A model generated the notes under the pieces. It was given only the letters and a program-made list of their open reading frames with translations. It was not told the DNA's origin and made no database searches. DNA of 64,000 nucleotides from Pseudomicrostroma phylloplanum (lineage: Eukaryota > Basidiomycota > Exobasidiomycetes > Microstromatales): positions 620,001 to 684,000 of the forward strand of contig BCHS01000010.1 in assembly GCA_039545275.1 (NCBI GenBank), read 5' to 3'. Numbering within the stretch: position 1 is the stretch's first letter; each line of letters opens with the position of its first letter. The translations under genes were made by a program, and so were the position numbers. Positions 9,921-19,580 of this stretch are shown one piece after another.

Positions 9921-10486
9921 CTATGTGGTTCGAGGGCCTCGAGCGTGAGGCCGTCGCCTTTGGTTTACTCGGTGGGAGTCGACGGAGGGTGCGGGTGCGG
10001 GTGCAGCGGCAGCGGCAGCGGGAGCGGGAGCGTTGCTGTTTCAGTGCCAGTGCAGGCGAAGAGAGCAAGTGAGGGTGTCAGGCACGAAGGACCTTCAACA
10101 ATCTTTGTGCACAAGTATCTGACTCACCTTGGGCGGCCGTGCTGGTCCCGATCACTGTTTTGGTTGTTATCATTGTCACCGCCCTCGTACTCGTACTCGT
10201 CACTGAAGTCTTGTTCTTCGTCTTCGTCTGCCTCTTCTTCGTGCATCCGCTTCCGACCAGATGCGGGGTCGTTTGCGGCCGGTTGCTCGATGGACAAGGC
10301 CTTCCAGGAGCGAGTCCTGCTCCTGGCCCTTAGGACGGTCGAATGGAGGGCCCGGAGGCCGGTCTCAGCTGATCGAATCTCCGCCTGACCCCAGTCGACG
10401 TACGCCTGCCCGCGGGCACGACGAGCCTCCAGTGGTTCGATGAGTTCTCCTTGACCCGGAGGGTCGGCGTCACGGCGTGCGCTCAT
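9921..10486 (-). CDS. Acidic-tail helical protein, family member C (unknown function)
   Basis: Unrecognised family. Exons 10486-10128 and 10035-9921 on the minus strand (GTGAGT donor, AACAG acceptor, phase 2 in an AG|C Ser codon) give 157 residues. The helical part contains LEARRARGQA and QAEIRSAETGLRALHS; a basic GRKRMH patch and an acidic tail rich in Glu, Asp, Tyr and Asn follow. Exon 2 adds an Ala-Pro run and a basic end (NQRRRPHARGPR). The position and phase of the intron equal those of members B and D. Right after the stop (ACATAG) a GTGAGTGG sequence aligns with the one that overlaps the stop of member D. The upstream open segment 10928-10483 overlaps the ATG by ATGA and may be part of the same gene. 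Confidence 0.55.
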
Positions 10487-10928
10487 CGAGGGACAGGGTG
10501 ATGGTATGACGACAGACGGAGTGAGAAGGAAGAGGTAGGAGGCCTGACAGATAGAGGGAACGTCTCGACCAGCGCCTCCGCCCTGACCTCCACGGCCTCG
10601 AATTCCCTGACAGCGCCCTGGGCTGCCTCTTTTGCCCTTCGCGCCCGAGCCTGTTGCTCTTGTCTGCTGTCCCCGAGGGCCGCGACAACTCGGGAGTATT
10701 GTTGGGCTGCCGGTCGATCGCGCGCAATTGGCCATCGAGGCGTGTTGAGGCAAAGCTGGCTGCCGGCTGGGGGCTCATGCTTAGATACAGTAGGTGGATC
10801 CCAGTCGGGCAGAGACTTGATGAATTGTTCTTGTAAGCAGACGGCAGAGGCCTGCTCTTCCGGTAGCGAGGCCTTGAGAAGGGAGAAGTCTTCCTGCTCC
10901 GCCAGTGCCTTCTCTGGCCTCGGGTTCT
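10483..10928 (-). other. Open exon-like segment just upstream of gene C
   Basis: Behind a good acceptor (CCAACAG at 10931-10929, with a CTGAC-like branch site about 70 nt before it) one minus-strand frame is open for 148 codons to a TGA at 10485-10483. The translation looks protein-like: Glu/Ala/Gln-rich with EKALAEQEDFSLLKASLPEE, SLPDWDPPTVSKH, then a helical RQEQQARARRAKEAAQ region that loosely resembles the helix of member A. There is no start codon inside, so an upstream exon would be needed. The stop overlaps the ATG of gene C as ATGA, which may be chance, or gene C may begin further upstream through an intron I could not place. Confidence 0.35.
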
Positions 10929-11129
10929 CTGTTGGTATTGATCATATGGCAATGTGACGGGTGGGTTACAAAGTGCTCGGTACGTCAGTATCGTTAAGCA
11001 AGAGAAAGTCTGGCGAAGGAACTTCGCTGTACAGGATGAAGGGCTGATTGGAGGTGCCAAAGCTACTCACAGTGAAGATGGGTCCAGAGGTCGTGCAGGG
11101 GCGTCCGAACCAAGCCGTACGAATGACGC

Positions 11130-11870
11130 AAGTGGTGACGGGGCGCTATCAGAATAGGAAGCCAGTTGACGTAGGTTGGGGGTACGACTGGTGCGACAGA
11201 TCAAAATCCGTTGTCAAGCAGGTCGAAGTTGTGATGAGGATCGTACGATAGGTGTTGGGCCTGGAGAGGAGCGGGGCAGACAGAAGATCATGAGGCTCAG
11301 TCAGCAGGTCAGGACGATCTATGAACTTATCGGTACTTCAGCGAACAGCCTACTCACGAGTGTGCGTTTGAAAGAGGGGCGACAGCTGATGCATTGGCCA
11401 AGATGAGGTACAGTACAGTGGCGCAGGGCTATGAGAGGACGTCGACTGAGCGAGAGGGGTACAGTAAAGCATAGGACTGGACGAAGAAAGGATGAGGATG
11501 TCTGTGGGGAATAGACACGAAGGACAAGGAGCAACAAGGGGGACTGATGGCACAGGGAGCAGCCAATGAGGGGCAGAGGGAGAGGCTCGTCCATGGCTCT
11601 CCACCAGAGCAGGCGTGCCTGCAGGGGGTGTGACGCGGCTGTTAATTGCTCCTGGGGATTGCTCACACGCGGCCATGGATCGATTGACGCATCAGCATGC
11701 ATCCCGGCCCCTCCGCTCCGGCGACTTGGAGAGGACAGTGCTAAGCAAACACAAGCACAGACACGACTCGCCAACATCTGCACCCCGCCTCGGTGAGGTC
11801 GCCTGCCGCCAAGGAAGAGTGCACAACTGGTCTCGGCATGGGACCTTGACGGCCGCTCAAATTGCAAAGA
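11130..11870 (-). repeat. Minus-strand duplicated block, copy 2 (related to 3540-4281)
   Basis: Contains the exact 25-mer shared with 3640-3664 (here 11163-11187), the inverted partner (11635-11673) of the element at 6603-6640, and TACAGTA heptamers near 11408 and 11462. On the minus strand it lies upstream of the exon-like segment at 10928 and gene C; on the plus strand its left end lies upstream of gene D, so the block separates two divergently arranged family members and may hold both promoters. No gene is supported inside it. Confidence 0.45.
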
Positions 11871-11999
11871 AATCCCTCTTGCTGATCATACCAGTGTTTG
11901 ATCACGCCTCCAGCCTACTCTCCTCCCAATATCTCTTTCAGACACTAAGTGACTCGTCCCTCGTCCTCCTGACGAAGAACCCTTACTCTTTCGCGCAAA

Positions 12000-12690
12000 A
12001 TGGATCACTCTCCCACAGAGGAGGCTCAGGCCTTGGCACGCCAGGATCGTCAGAGGTCTGCCCTCCTGGTTGCACAGGAGGCTCGGCTCCTGCGTGTTCA
12101 CGCCATCCTCGCTCTGCTACAGGAACAGGCCGACAGCGGCGCCATCTTGGCTTTGGTGCGAGAGGAGATCCACTCGGCCGCGATGTCTGCGAGACTCGCG
12201 AGGGAGATGTTTGACTTGTCTGAAGAGGATCAGGCCGGTCAGAGACCTTGGTCGAGTGCAGAGATTGAAGATCTGCTTCTCCTGTCGGCCGAGGCGCAGG
12301 ATGCCGGGCATCAAGACGAAGACAAAGCCAGGGAGGACGAGGAAGAGGACTACGAACAGCAGGAAGAAGAAGAGCAAGACGGGCAAGGTGACGAGGAGGA
12401 GGAGGAGGAGGAGGAGGATGACGATAGTGGCCCTCAAGAAGTGCATTCGTGAGTACAATGCCGGCCCTGAGTGCTTGTTACAGCAACAGCATCTGATCGA
12501 TATCCTCACTGCCTGCCTTATCTACCACAGCAACCCGGCCTCCTTCGCCTCTGCAGGAGCGGCTCAACCTCGACTCCCGTCAGAAGGCAAAAGGGCTGAA
12601 GGTCGGCGCCGGGCAGAAGCACGGAGGGAAGAAGGGCGCATTGCACAGGAACGCAAGCTTCGTCTTAGATCCTCGAAGAAGGACAGGTGA
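12000..12690 (+). CDS. Acidic-tail helical protein, family member D (unknown function)
   Basis: Unrecognised family, the clearest member. Exons 12000-12448 and 12531-12690 (GTGAGT donor, CCACAG acceptor, phase 2 in a TC|C Ser codon) give 202 residues. Residues 10-75 form a helical segment with SALLVAQEARLLR, ALLQEQ and REEIHSAAMSARLARE; QRPWSSAEIEDLLLLSAE follows; then an Asp/Glu/Gln tail of about 50 residues; then a basic exon-2 end rich in Arg, Lys and Glu (RAEGRRRAEARREEG). Motifs LLVAQE, HSAA, RPWS and EDLL-LSA are shared with member B. The TGA stop overlaps a perfect donor (ACAG|GTGAGTGG), so a spliced form that skips this stop is possible. Its 3' flank (12780-13020) aligns with the flank of member C. 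Confidence 0.6.
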
Positions 12691-12734
12691 GTGGCGGCAT
12701 GCTCCAGCGTAGGATATCAAGGACTTCTGTGGCA

Positions 12735-12944
12735 CTACGCGCGCCGGGCGAGAGAGCACAGGTGAACGACCTCCAATGCTTGGGACTGTGGAGTCGCCCG
12801 GTAGACTTCAACACCGCTGGGGATGTAGTGTCGCAAGTGTCCATATCCCCTACTGATTTCGCAGTGGAGCACCCTGCAGCTACGTACTGTTACCGCCCCT
12901 CTCCTCGATTGAGTAGGGAGTCTGGTCAAAGTGGGAAGGAATGA
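12735..12944 (+). other. Conserved segment downstream of gene D (LWS-PVD block, copy 2)
   Basis: Plus-strand partner of 9835-9647 in inverted orientation; the protein-level match runs from LWSRPVD to a common stop after GKE, and DNA similarity carries on to about 13020. Beyond that point the C-side copy continues into the RDN/SSPFR exon, while the D side has no such exon, so the unit here is shorter or diverged. Confidence 0.5.
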
Positions 12945-13020
12945 AGAAGGTCTGTCCCTACGCAGCCGTCTTGAGCGCCCCCTCTCTCCGTTGATGGTAG
13001 CTGATTAAGATGCCTTCTCT

Positions 13021-14106
13021 GTGCCGGGCCACCCAGGCGCCAGCTGCGTCGAACTGAGCAAAGTGGAACACAGCACCACGATCGCGACCAGGAGTGCGGG
13101 TCGTCTAGATCGACTCAAAGAGAAGTGGACCACGCCGCTCATATCGGCAACTGAGCGTTCCTCTTGCTCTCCCTCGCTTGGCCGTTCGCTGCCCCTGCGT
13201 TGCCTCCTCGAGTCTTCGCTCTCTGCTCCCCCTTACTCCTCTCGTCCGCCCTTCCCATTCTCGTGTCACTTCTCCTCCCTTTCGTTCCCATACTGGCCTT
13301 ACCTCAACACCCTTACCTGTGTCTTCGTTCTCCTTCGCCCCTTCCTCTTTATCCCGCCCTTCCTTCATTAGGCCTCTCTGTTCCCCTTTTTGGTCCTCAA
13401 TGTACTTTAGTCTGATACCCGACCACTAATACCAGACCTCAGGCCTCTTTCATAAGCATCACTTCAGCAAAGCCCCCGCAAGCTCCGTACCACACTCAGC
13501 TGAGCAGGAACTTGGCCTCCTCGGAGCTCACCTTTCCACTTACGCCTTCAACCCTCTTCAGCTGCACCCTCAGTCGCAGTGTCTGATCTGACTATCTGAG
13601 CGAGGTTTTCAAGCCCCTCTGCCTTTGACGTTGACAATGGCTATCTTGCGGGCACGCTGAGCCAAGGTTCGGTGTGGGGCAATTGCGTCCAGAGGAGTCT
13701 CGAGGCCAGCTCGACCCTCCTAGTGGGGCGCATGAGGCCGGTATAGGGAGTCCCTCGGTCAGCAACCGCTGGTTCACGGCAAACATGAGCATACAGTAGC
13801 ATCTCTCCATCGTGCGAGCTGCCATACTGGCGTCTCCTCACTCGAGTGGGGTAGCCTAGATTGCGCCTTCGTATAGGGTTCTCGGCCATGCGGGGTAGCG
13901 CAGAGTGGAACGGTCTCAGCCACGCGGAGGCTCAGCCTCGGCTCGAAAAAGGCCGAGAGATTGCCGATCGGCTGAGCGGAGCTGACCTCGACGCCTTATG
14001 TCCGACTGGGGAAGCTGAGAAGTTAGCTAGCTTGCTTCCCAAAGACTGGGGGCTGCGCTCATCTCTCGCTGCCATACCCACCACCCGACTTCACACCCAC
14101 TACACT
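13021..14106. other. Boundary between accessory block and core genes
   Basis: Positions 13150-13440 are C/T-rich and open in several frames on both strands, but with no motif. The last TACAGTA heptamer of the accessory block is at about 13793. A tRNA-like A-box stands near 13895 but no tRNA fold closes. The final 200 bases probably carry the promoter of the transaldolase-like gene; its frame is open back to 13861 but the ATG at 14107 begins the conserved protein. Confidence 0.5.
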
Positions 14107-15319
14107 ATGGCTACCACTTCGACCTCGACTACCACTGTGCCGGCGATTGTGCGCCTGGCGCGCTCCACCAACATCGATGTAGACTCCCTGGACCCTTCTC
14201 TCGCGCGCAAGCTCCTCTCCTTGGGCGTGACAGCCAACGACCAGACGTCCAACCAAGTGCTGATCGTACAGGCGATCCTAGACCCTCAGAATGCCTCACT
14301 GGTCAAAGAAGTCACTGCCTCGATGCCCGATGCGCCAACACTCGCCATCGTGGACCGCATCTCGGTGCTGCTGAGCAAGCGCAACGATGGCCTCATCAAG
14401 GGGAGATTCCTACTTCAGACGTCCCCGCAGGGCGCAAGAGACGCTGCTGCCATCATTGCTCACGCTCGCAACTATGCAAAGGAGTTTGAGATGGTGGGCT
14501 TGCCAAAGGAGAGGTTCTGCATTAAGCTGCCGGCCACGGGCGCGGGTGTTAATGCTGCCAAGGTCCTTGAAGCTGAAGGGTGAGTTCGCGGGGGGTAGGA
14601 GAAGCCAGCTGAGAGGAGAAGCCTTGGGGGTTGACACTCCCCTTCTTGCCTCTCTTAGTATCCGCACGCTCGGCACTTCCCTCTTCTCCGTGCCTCAAGC
14701 TCTCGCATGTTCCCAAGCAGGCTGCCTCTCCATCTCTCCCTACTTCAACGAGATCCCCGCGCACGACCGCACCACCAACCTCTGGCCCCAGCCAGCAGAC
14801 GTCGCCCGAGAGCACCCCATGTCGCCCCGAATGGTACAGATCTACCAAGCATACGCGGACCTAGAGCGACGGACCGGCAAGACCCAGCCATTGATCAAGG
14901 CGGCGAGCATGATTGGTGGGAAGGAAGCAATGGCCATCGGAGAGGAGATGGGCGCGCAGCACCTCACCTGTCTCGCGCCGGTGCTCAAGGACCTGTTTGA
15001 GATGCAGGTCTCGGCCGACAACAAGAAGGCAGAGATCAATACGTATGCTACCTTTGACGTGCCACAGCGACTGAAGGACCTACTGCAGGTCGACCCGCTC
15101 TCCCCTGGTGGAAAGCCGTACGTCGTCGACCCCTCCGTTGACTGGCTCGCGGATGGGGGAGCAGCACTCGATGCGTACATTGCCCAGGATGCAGAGACGG
15201 AGAAGCGGATCCAGGCGTCGTTGGACCTCTTTACTGCTGCTGAAAAGGTGTGCATCGAGGCGGTGGAGCGAGTCAGGAGGGGGGAGAGCACAGAGGGGCT
15301 AGTGTTCGGGGGTCTGTAG
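14107..15319 (+). CDS. Transaldolase-family protein
   Basis: Exons 14107-14579 and 14659-15319 (GTGAGT donor, CTCTTAG acceptor, phase 2) give 377 residues. The family forms a TIM barrel that moves a dihydroxyacetone unit between sugar phosphates in the pentose phosphate pathway, through a Schiff base on a Lys. That Lys is probably in FCIKLPATGAGVNAAKVL (about residue 140), followed by GIRTLGTSLFSVPQA and the barrel strand with SISPYFNEI. IKLPAT corresponds to the IKIPAT region of classical enzymes, while the following residues differ from the usual TWEG, as in the divergent fungal transaldolase-like proteins. Length is slightly above the 320-335 of housekeeping TAL1. It might therefore be a paralogue of TAL1 rather than the main enzyme. 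No targeting signal is seen. The 3' end converges with the next gene across 332 bases. Confidence 0.8.
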
Positions 15320-15651
15320 AGCATTGTACACTTGTAGAGCATAGAGTCATCTTTCGTAACAATGGTCTGGTCAATGTCATTGCCTTAGAATCAAACACTG
15401 AGATGAACCATTGTCGAATATGTGTCATTGGCAAGTTACACTTCGTCGCCTGTCTGCTACGCGCTCAGTACGCCATGGACCTCTCGATGACCTGTGTCAA
15501 GTGCTGAGCACCATCGGCGCCCTGCACATCACCAATGCCAGGAGCGAGGCTGAAAGAGAGGGAGGGAGATAGCATGGCAGGTGGTAGGCAATGCGATATA
15601 GTCAGTGGCTGATAGAACTTTGCCTCAATGAAACACCACTCCGCCTAATAC

Positions 15652-17563
15652 TCACTCCAAGACTCTCCTCTGCGGGATAGTGCCCTTGACCAAAGCCGGC
15701 ACATCATCGTCCTTGTACCCAATGCTCTTCAGTCCCCTCGGCATACCCAGCGTGCCCACGAGGAACTTGGCAATGCAGTCATACACCACCTGCCCAATTT
15801 CCGCATCGGGGATGCGGGCAATCGCACTCGTGTCCTCGCCCGCCTCGGCCATGAACACCTGGGCAATCTCGCGGTGGCGCGAGGGGCTCGAGGGAGCAGT
15901 GAATTCGAATACGGCAGGGCCGGTCAGGGCGACGGATACGCCGTGAGGGACGATGGGGTGGTCGACTTGGTAGCCTGCGTGCTTGTACTTGGCGCGAGTC
16001 TTGTTCAGGCCGGAGATGGGGTAGGAGATGCCGTGGCAGAGGTGCTGAGGAGGGGAGGAGGGAAGTGAGAGCGGTCAGGATACGCCTCTATGGACACCAT
16101 GCTCCTTGTACTGCATTGCAAGATACTCACAACACCTGCTGTACCGAACCCTACTCCAGCAAAAGTAGCAGCAAGCAGCATCTGTCCTCTGGCCTCCATG
16201 TCTGTCGGGTCCTTGGCCACTCTAGGGAGGTACTTGACCGTCTGCTTAAGCGCCCACATTGAGAAGACGTCCGAGATCGGGTTGGAACCCTGGTAAGCTG
16301 GACGAGCGAGGGGGTTCGATGGGCGTGGAGAGCGCTCTGTATAGGGGATTGCAGTATACTGATGCGTGGTAGAGAGACATCGTTGGGGCGCATCAGCTGC
16401 GTGTGTCCCATCGTCGAGTACGCATCATGATCGTTCATGATATCATGCCATCACTCCTCCTCATACTCACCGATTCAAGACTATGGAACAGGACATCCAG
16501 TCCTGCACTGACATGTACGCTGACCGGACACGTCTCGGTGTTGAGCGGGTCAATAATGCCCAGCAGTGGTCGCATTGCTCGCGAGGCAATTCCCGTCTTG
16601 CTCTGCGTCTTTGTGTCATCGTAGATACTCGTACCTGTCGTCTCTGAGCCAGTACCCGCGGTGGTAGGTACAGCAATCAGCGGCGAGAGCTTCTTGCCCA
16701 CTGGCGTACCCCTTCCGATGGGCGCGTTGGTGAATTCGTACAGGTCCGCATCAGGATAGGCCGTGAACAGGTTAGCCACCTTGGCAGTGTCCATCACCGA
16801 TCCTCCTCCGACGGCGAGGAAAGAGTCGAATTGCTGCTTCCTGGCAAAGTCGATGGCTTCTCCAAAGGAGACATCCGTGGGCTCTACCCTCGTTCGATCG
16901 TAGATCTCGTACTTGACGCCGGCAGTATCGAGGGCGGCGATAGCCTGCTTCATTGGTGTGAGATCACGCACAGTCGAGTCTGTGAAGACGCCGACCTTCT
17001 TTGCGCCCAGATTCTGCAAGACGTGGGAGCGATGAGAGCATGAAAGTGTCAGAGTGATGAACAATGTCCGAAGATCTCGACTGGTACCTGACTCACCGCA
17101 AAGTCCATCCCGACTTCATTCGTGACCCCCTCTCCATACCTGACATTGGACGCAGCGAGCTAGAAGTAACGCCCAGGTCAGCACAAGATCAACCGCTGTC
17201 GCCGTCCGGCTCGTCTCCGCTCACCTCGAAAGCATACTCCTTCGTCAGAGCCGAATCCACCGGGGTAGCATACGACCTCCCACCCTGTGCATTGTGCTTG
17301 CCAATGAGGCTAAGTCCAGCACGCGCAGCCGAGTTGCCTAGCTGCTTGAGCGTCTGGCAATTATGGCATGGACATCCTCCCGAGTGGGACATGCGCATCA
17401 GGTTGACTGTTGGAGCGCCAAGAGAGAAAGAAGAGGTGAGTGAGGGTCAGCAGTAGCTCTTCCCATGTCCTGGGCAACCTCGGAAATGGCGGCGGAGCAG
17501 CTTGCAGCTGGACGGATACGCACAGACGGAGGAGCGAGAGGCATTGGCAGCTCGAGAAGCCAT
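15652..17563 (-). CDS. Hydroxyacid-oxoacid transhydrogenase (ADHFE1-type iron alcohol dehydrogenase), mitochondrial
   Basis: Six minus-strand exons: 17563-17524, 17406-17225, 17159-17097, 17013-16471, 16358-16131 and 16044-15652; all junctions close in frame and give 482 residues. The family oxidises 4-hydroxybutyrate while reducing 2-oxoglutarate to 2-hydroxyglutarate in mitochondria. Visible marks: SNVRYGEGVTNEVGMDFA near residue 85, the nucleotide-binding stretch FLAVGGGSVMDTAK, VPTTAGTGSETTG, the metal ligand region SAGLDVLFHSLES, ERSPRPSNPLARPAYQGSNP, and HLCHGISYPISG. The N terminus is basic, Ser/Ala-rich and without acids, fitting a presequence. Exon 1 codes only 13 residues; its donor (GTGCGT) was chosen because it alone gives the right phase. 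A Cys/His-rich segment (SGGCPCHNC) in exon 2 is part of the leader as in animal homologues. Confidence 0.85.
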
Positions 17564-17903
17564 GATGGGCGGAGCAGCGATGTGTGGAAAGGAGGAGTGA
17601 TAGGAGAATGAAGGAAGGAAGGAAGGTAAGACGAGGGGAGTAGGATGGTCAGGTGTCAGGGGAGGAGAGAGGCGAGGCAGCCTGGGGAAAGGCGTCGCGG
17701 TGCGGGGATCCGGCGGCGGGTTTCGAAATGCGGGGAAGCGGATCAGGCAAGGCTCTGGGCCGGAGGTGGCAGCCGGGGCCAGCGGCCGTAAGCGCCGGTT
17801 TACACAACACGCGTGGTAGATACGAGGGTGATCAATGGCAAAAGCTGGGCAAGACATGCTGAGAAGATACACGATGAGCCCGAATTACTTCTGCTTCCTT
17901 CCT

Positions 17904-18522
17904 TTACTTGCTCGACATCTTGCTCTTGAGGTCTTCACCTGCACCTGTGGATGGGAGGAGGTACGACAATGGCCAGACACGCCAATCAGTAACGGGCCTA
18001 AGCACTCGCCACCACCCCTGCTCTTGCGAAGCACCCTCTCCTACTACTCACCCTTGAGCTTATCCTTCAGTCCAGAGGAGGGCTCGGTGCCATTCCGGTC
18101 CACATCTCCCTCTCCCCCATCCAAACTGACTCCACCACCCTTCTTTGTGCTCCCACCCCCAACTCCAGCATCAAACCCACTCCCACCACCATGTCCGTCC
18201 TCTTCACCTGCACCGCCTGACAAGCCCTGGGAGAGACCACTCTGCTTATCTTCATCGCCCTGTCCGCCCGAGAGACCAGCAGAGGGGGCACCACCGGCTT
18301 CAGCATCGCGAGCACCTCCAGCGGTGCTCAGCATGGTCTTGGGGGCGCCGTCGTCGGCGGCGACCGACTGGTCGTGGGAGCCGGCTCCTGCGTCGAGACC
18401 TGCGGGAGAGAAAAGTGGTGGTGTAGCGGATGCGAGACGAAGCGAGGCGAAGCGGTAGCGTCAGCTCAGAAAGAAGTACGGAAGGGGAGAGAGCGGACGC
18501 ATCCGCACGTACCTGAAGACAT
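17904..18522 (-). CDS. Small Gly/Asp-rich hydrophilic protein, unknown
   Basis: Three minus-strand exons, 18522-18513, 18399-18052 and 17944-17904, give 132 residues. Exon 1 is only 10 nt (Met-Ser-Ser plus one base). The protein is almost wholly Gly, Ser, Ala, Asp, Lys: it includes KTMLSTAGGARDAEAGG, repeated GLSGGQG/GLSQGLSGG pieces, and ends KDKLKGAGEDLKSKMSSK. If the second intron is retained, the frame would stop two codons later after KGE. It has no signal peptide or domain; the composition resembles stress-related disordered hydrophilins, but that is only a resemblance. A TATATAAG element lies at 18577-18584, about 55 nt before the start, and is the kind of site seen in inducible fungal genes. 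Confidence 0.6.
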
Positions 18523-19580
18523 GATTGCTGCGTCAAAGGATGTGTTGTTGAGATCGAGATCGAGGAAGAGCTCGCGTATATAAGAAGTGGTAATGGTTCC
18601 CAGAGTAAAGTAAAGAGCGAAGAGGAAACACGGAGCTCCCCGGCTTATGAGACATGCCCCACGTCTGACCAGCAGGAGCCCGGGCACTCAACCATCCATG
18701 CGTCCGCGTGCGTGCGTGCAATGCGGGGGTGGAGGGAGGGGATTGCACCCGTGTTTTCCTCTCCCCCCCTCACTTCTCTTTGGGACAGGCACGCGGGCAC
18801 GCAGGCAGCAAGTCGGGGGAAGAATCGATCTCCCTGTCGCCGTCTGTCGCCGTCTGTTCTCTGGCTCGATCGGCATATCGGCCCAAATTGTGGGCAAGCA
18901 AATGCCGCCGCTCTCGACTCGTGTGTGTGCCGGGGGGCGCGTCGACTTCCTGTGTCCGTGTGCGGGGCGGGGCCAGAGGCGGGGTGTGGAGTGGAGGACA
19001 GAGCGAGGGAGAGAGGACCCTGCTTGCCGCCTCTAGCAAGCAGCAGGAAACACTAGTACCAGTACCAGTACCACTGCCAGTACCAGTACCAGTAGACTAG
19101 CACAACGCGAGCAGCAGAGACAGATACCTCTTCCCTATCCGATTTCGGAAAAGAATAGACATGGGTCATGGGAAGCGTGTGTTTTCGGACCATCAGCGAG
19201 GAGCAGCAGCAGCAGCATCAGGGCTCAACCACGTACCGGAGCCCTACCTACGCTTATATCGACGGTCGCTGTTGCTGTCGTGGCTTTTTCTGCCCTTTAA
19301 TCTCAAACCTCACCCTGCGCACACATACAGTGTGATACGACCGATGTGACTAGCTCGAGATTGCTAAAGAGTGAGAGTATGTGACACGACACGACAGATA
19401 TGCGTTGGGAATCGGTGACATTGGAGACACTGGGTGATGATGAAGGTGGTGGTGGTGGTGGTGGGAAAAGGGAGAGAGAGAAGAGTTGTACACGACTTCG
19501 CCGGCCAGCCGGGCAGAGAGACCCTTCTAGCGTCATCCTATGGCCGGTCCTGACTCTCTGCAAGCAGACTTTAGGGCCCT
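18523..19580. other. Intergenic, 1.06 kb, with AGTACC repeat
   Basis: Contains the promoter of the small Gly-rich gene on the left and the 3' flank of the RRM-like gene on the right. An (AGTACC)n microsatellite lies at 19054-19094. Open frames on both strands around 18650-19100 overlap and have no motif, so no gene is called. Confidence 0.5.
19054..19094. repeat. (AGTACC)n microsatellite
   Basis: About seven copies of the hexamer AGTACC with one interruption (CACTGCC) in the middle. Confidence 0.85.

Noticed and set aside
1..13900. Possible transposon or retroelement as the origin of the repeats
   Set aside because: No reverse transcriptase, integrase, DDE, Helitron or tyrosine-recombinase motif and no terminal repeats with target duplications were found; the shared blocks look like gene-unit duplications.
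13880..13970. tRNA-like A-box (GGTAGCGCAGAGTGG) and a weak B-box-like GGCTCGAAA
   Set aside because: No acceptor stem or anticodon arm can be paired, so it is not a tRNA.
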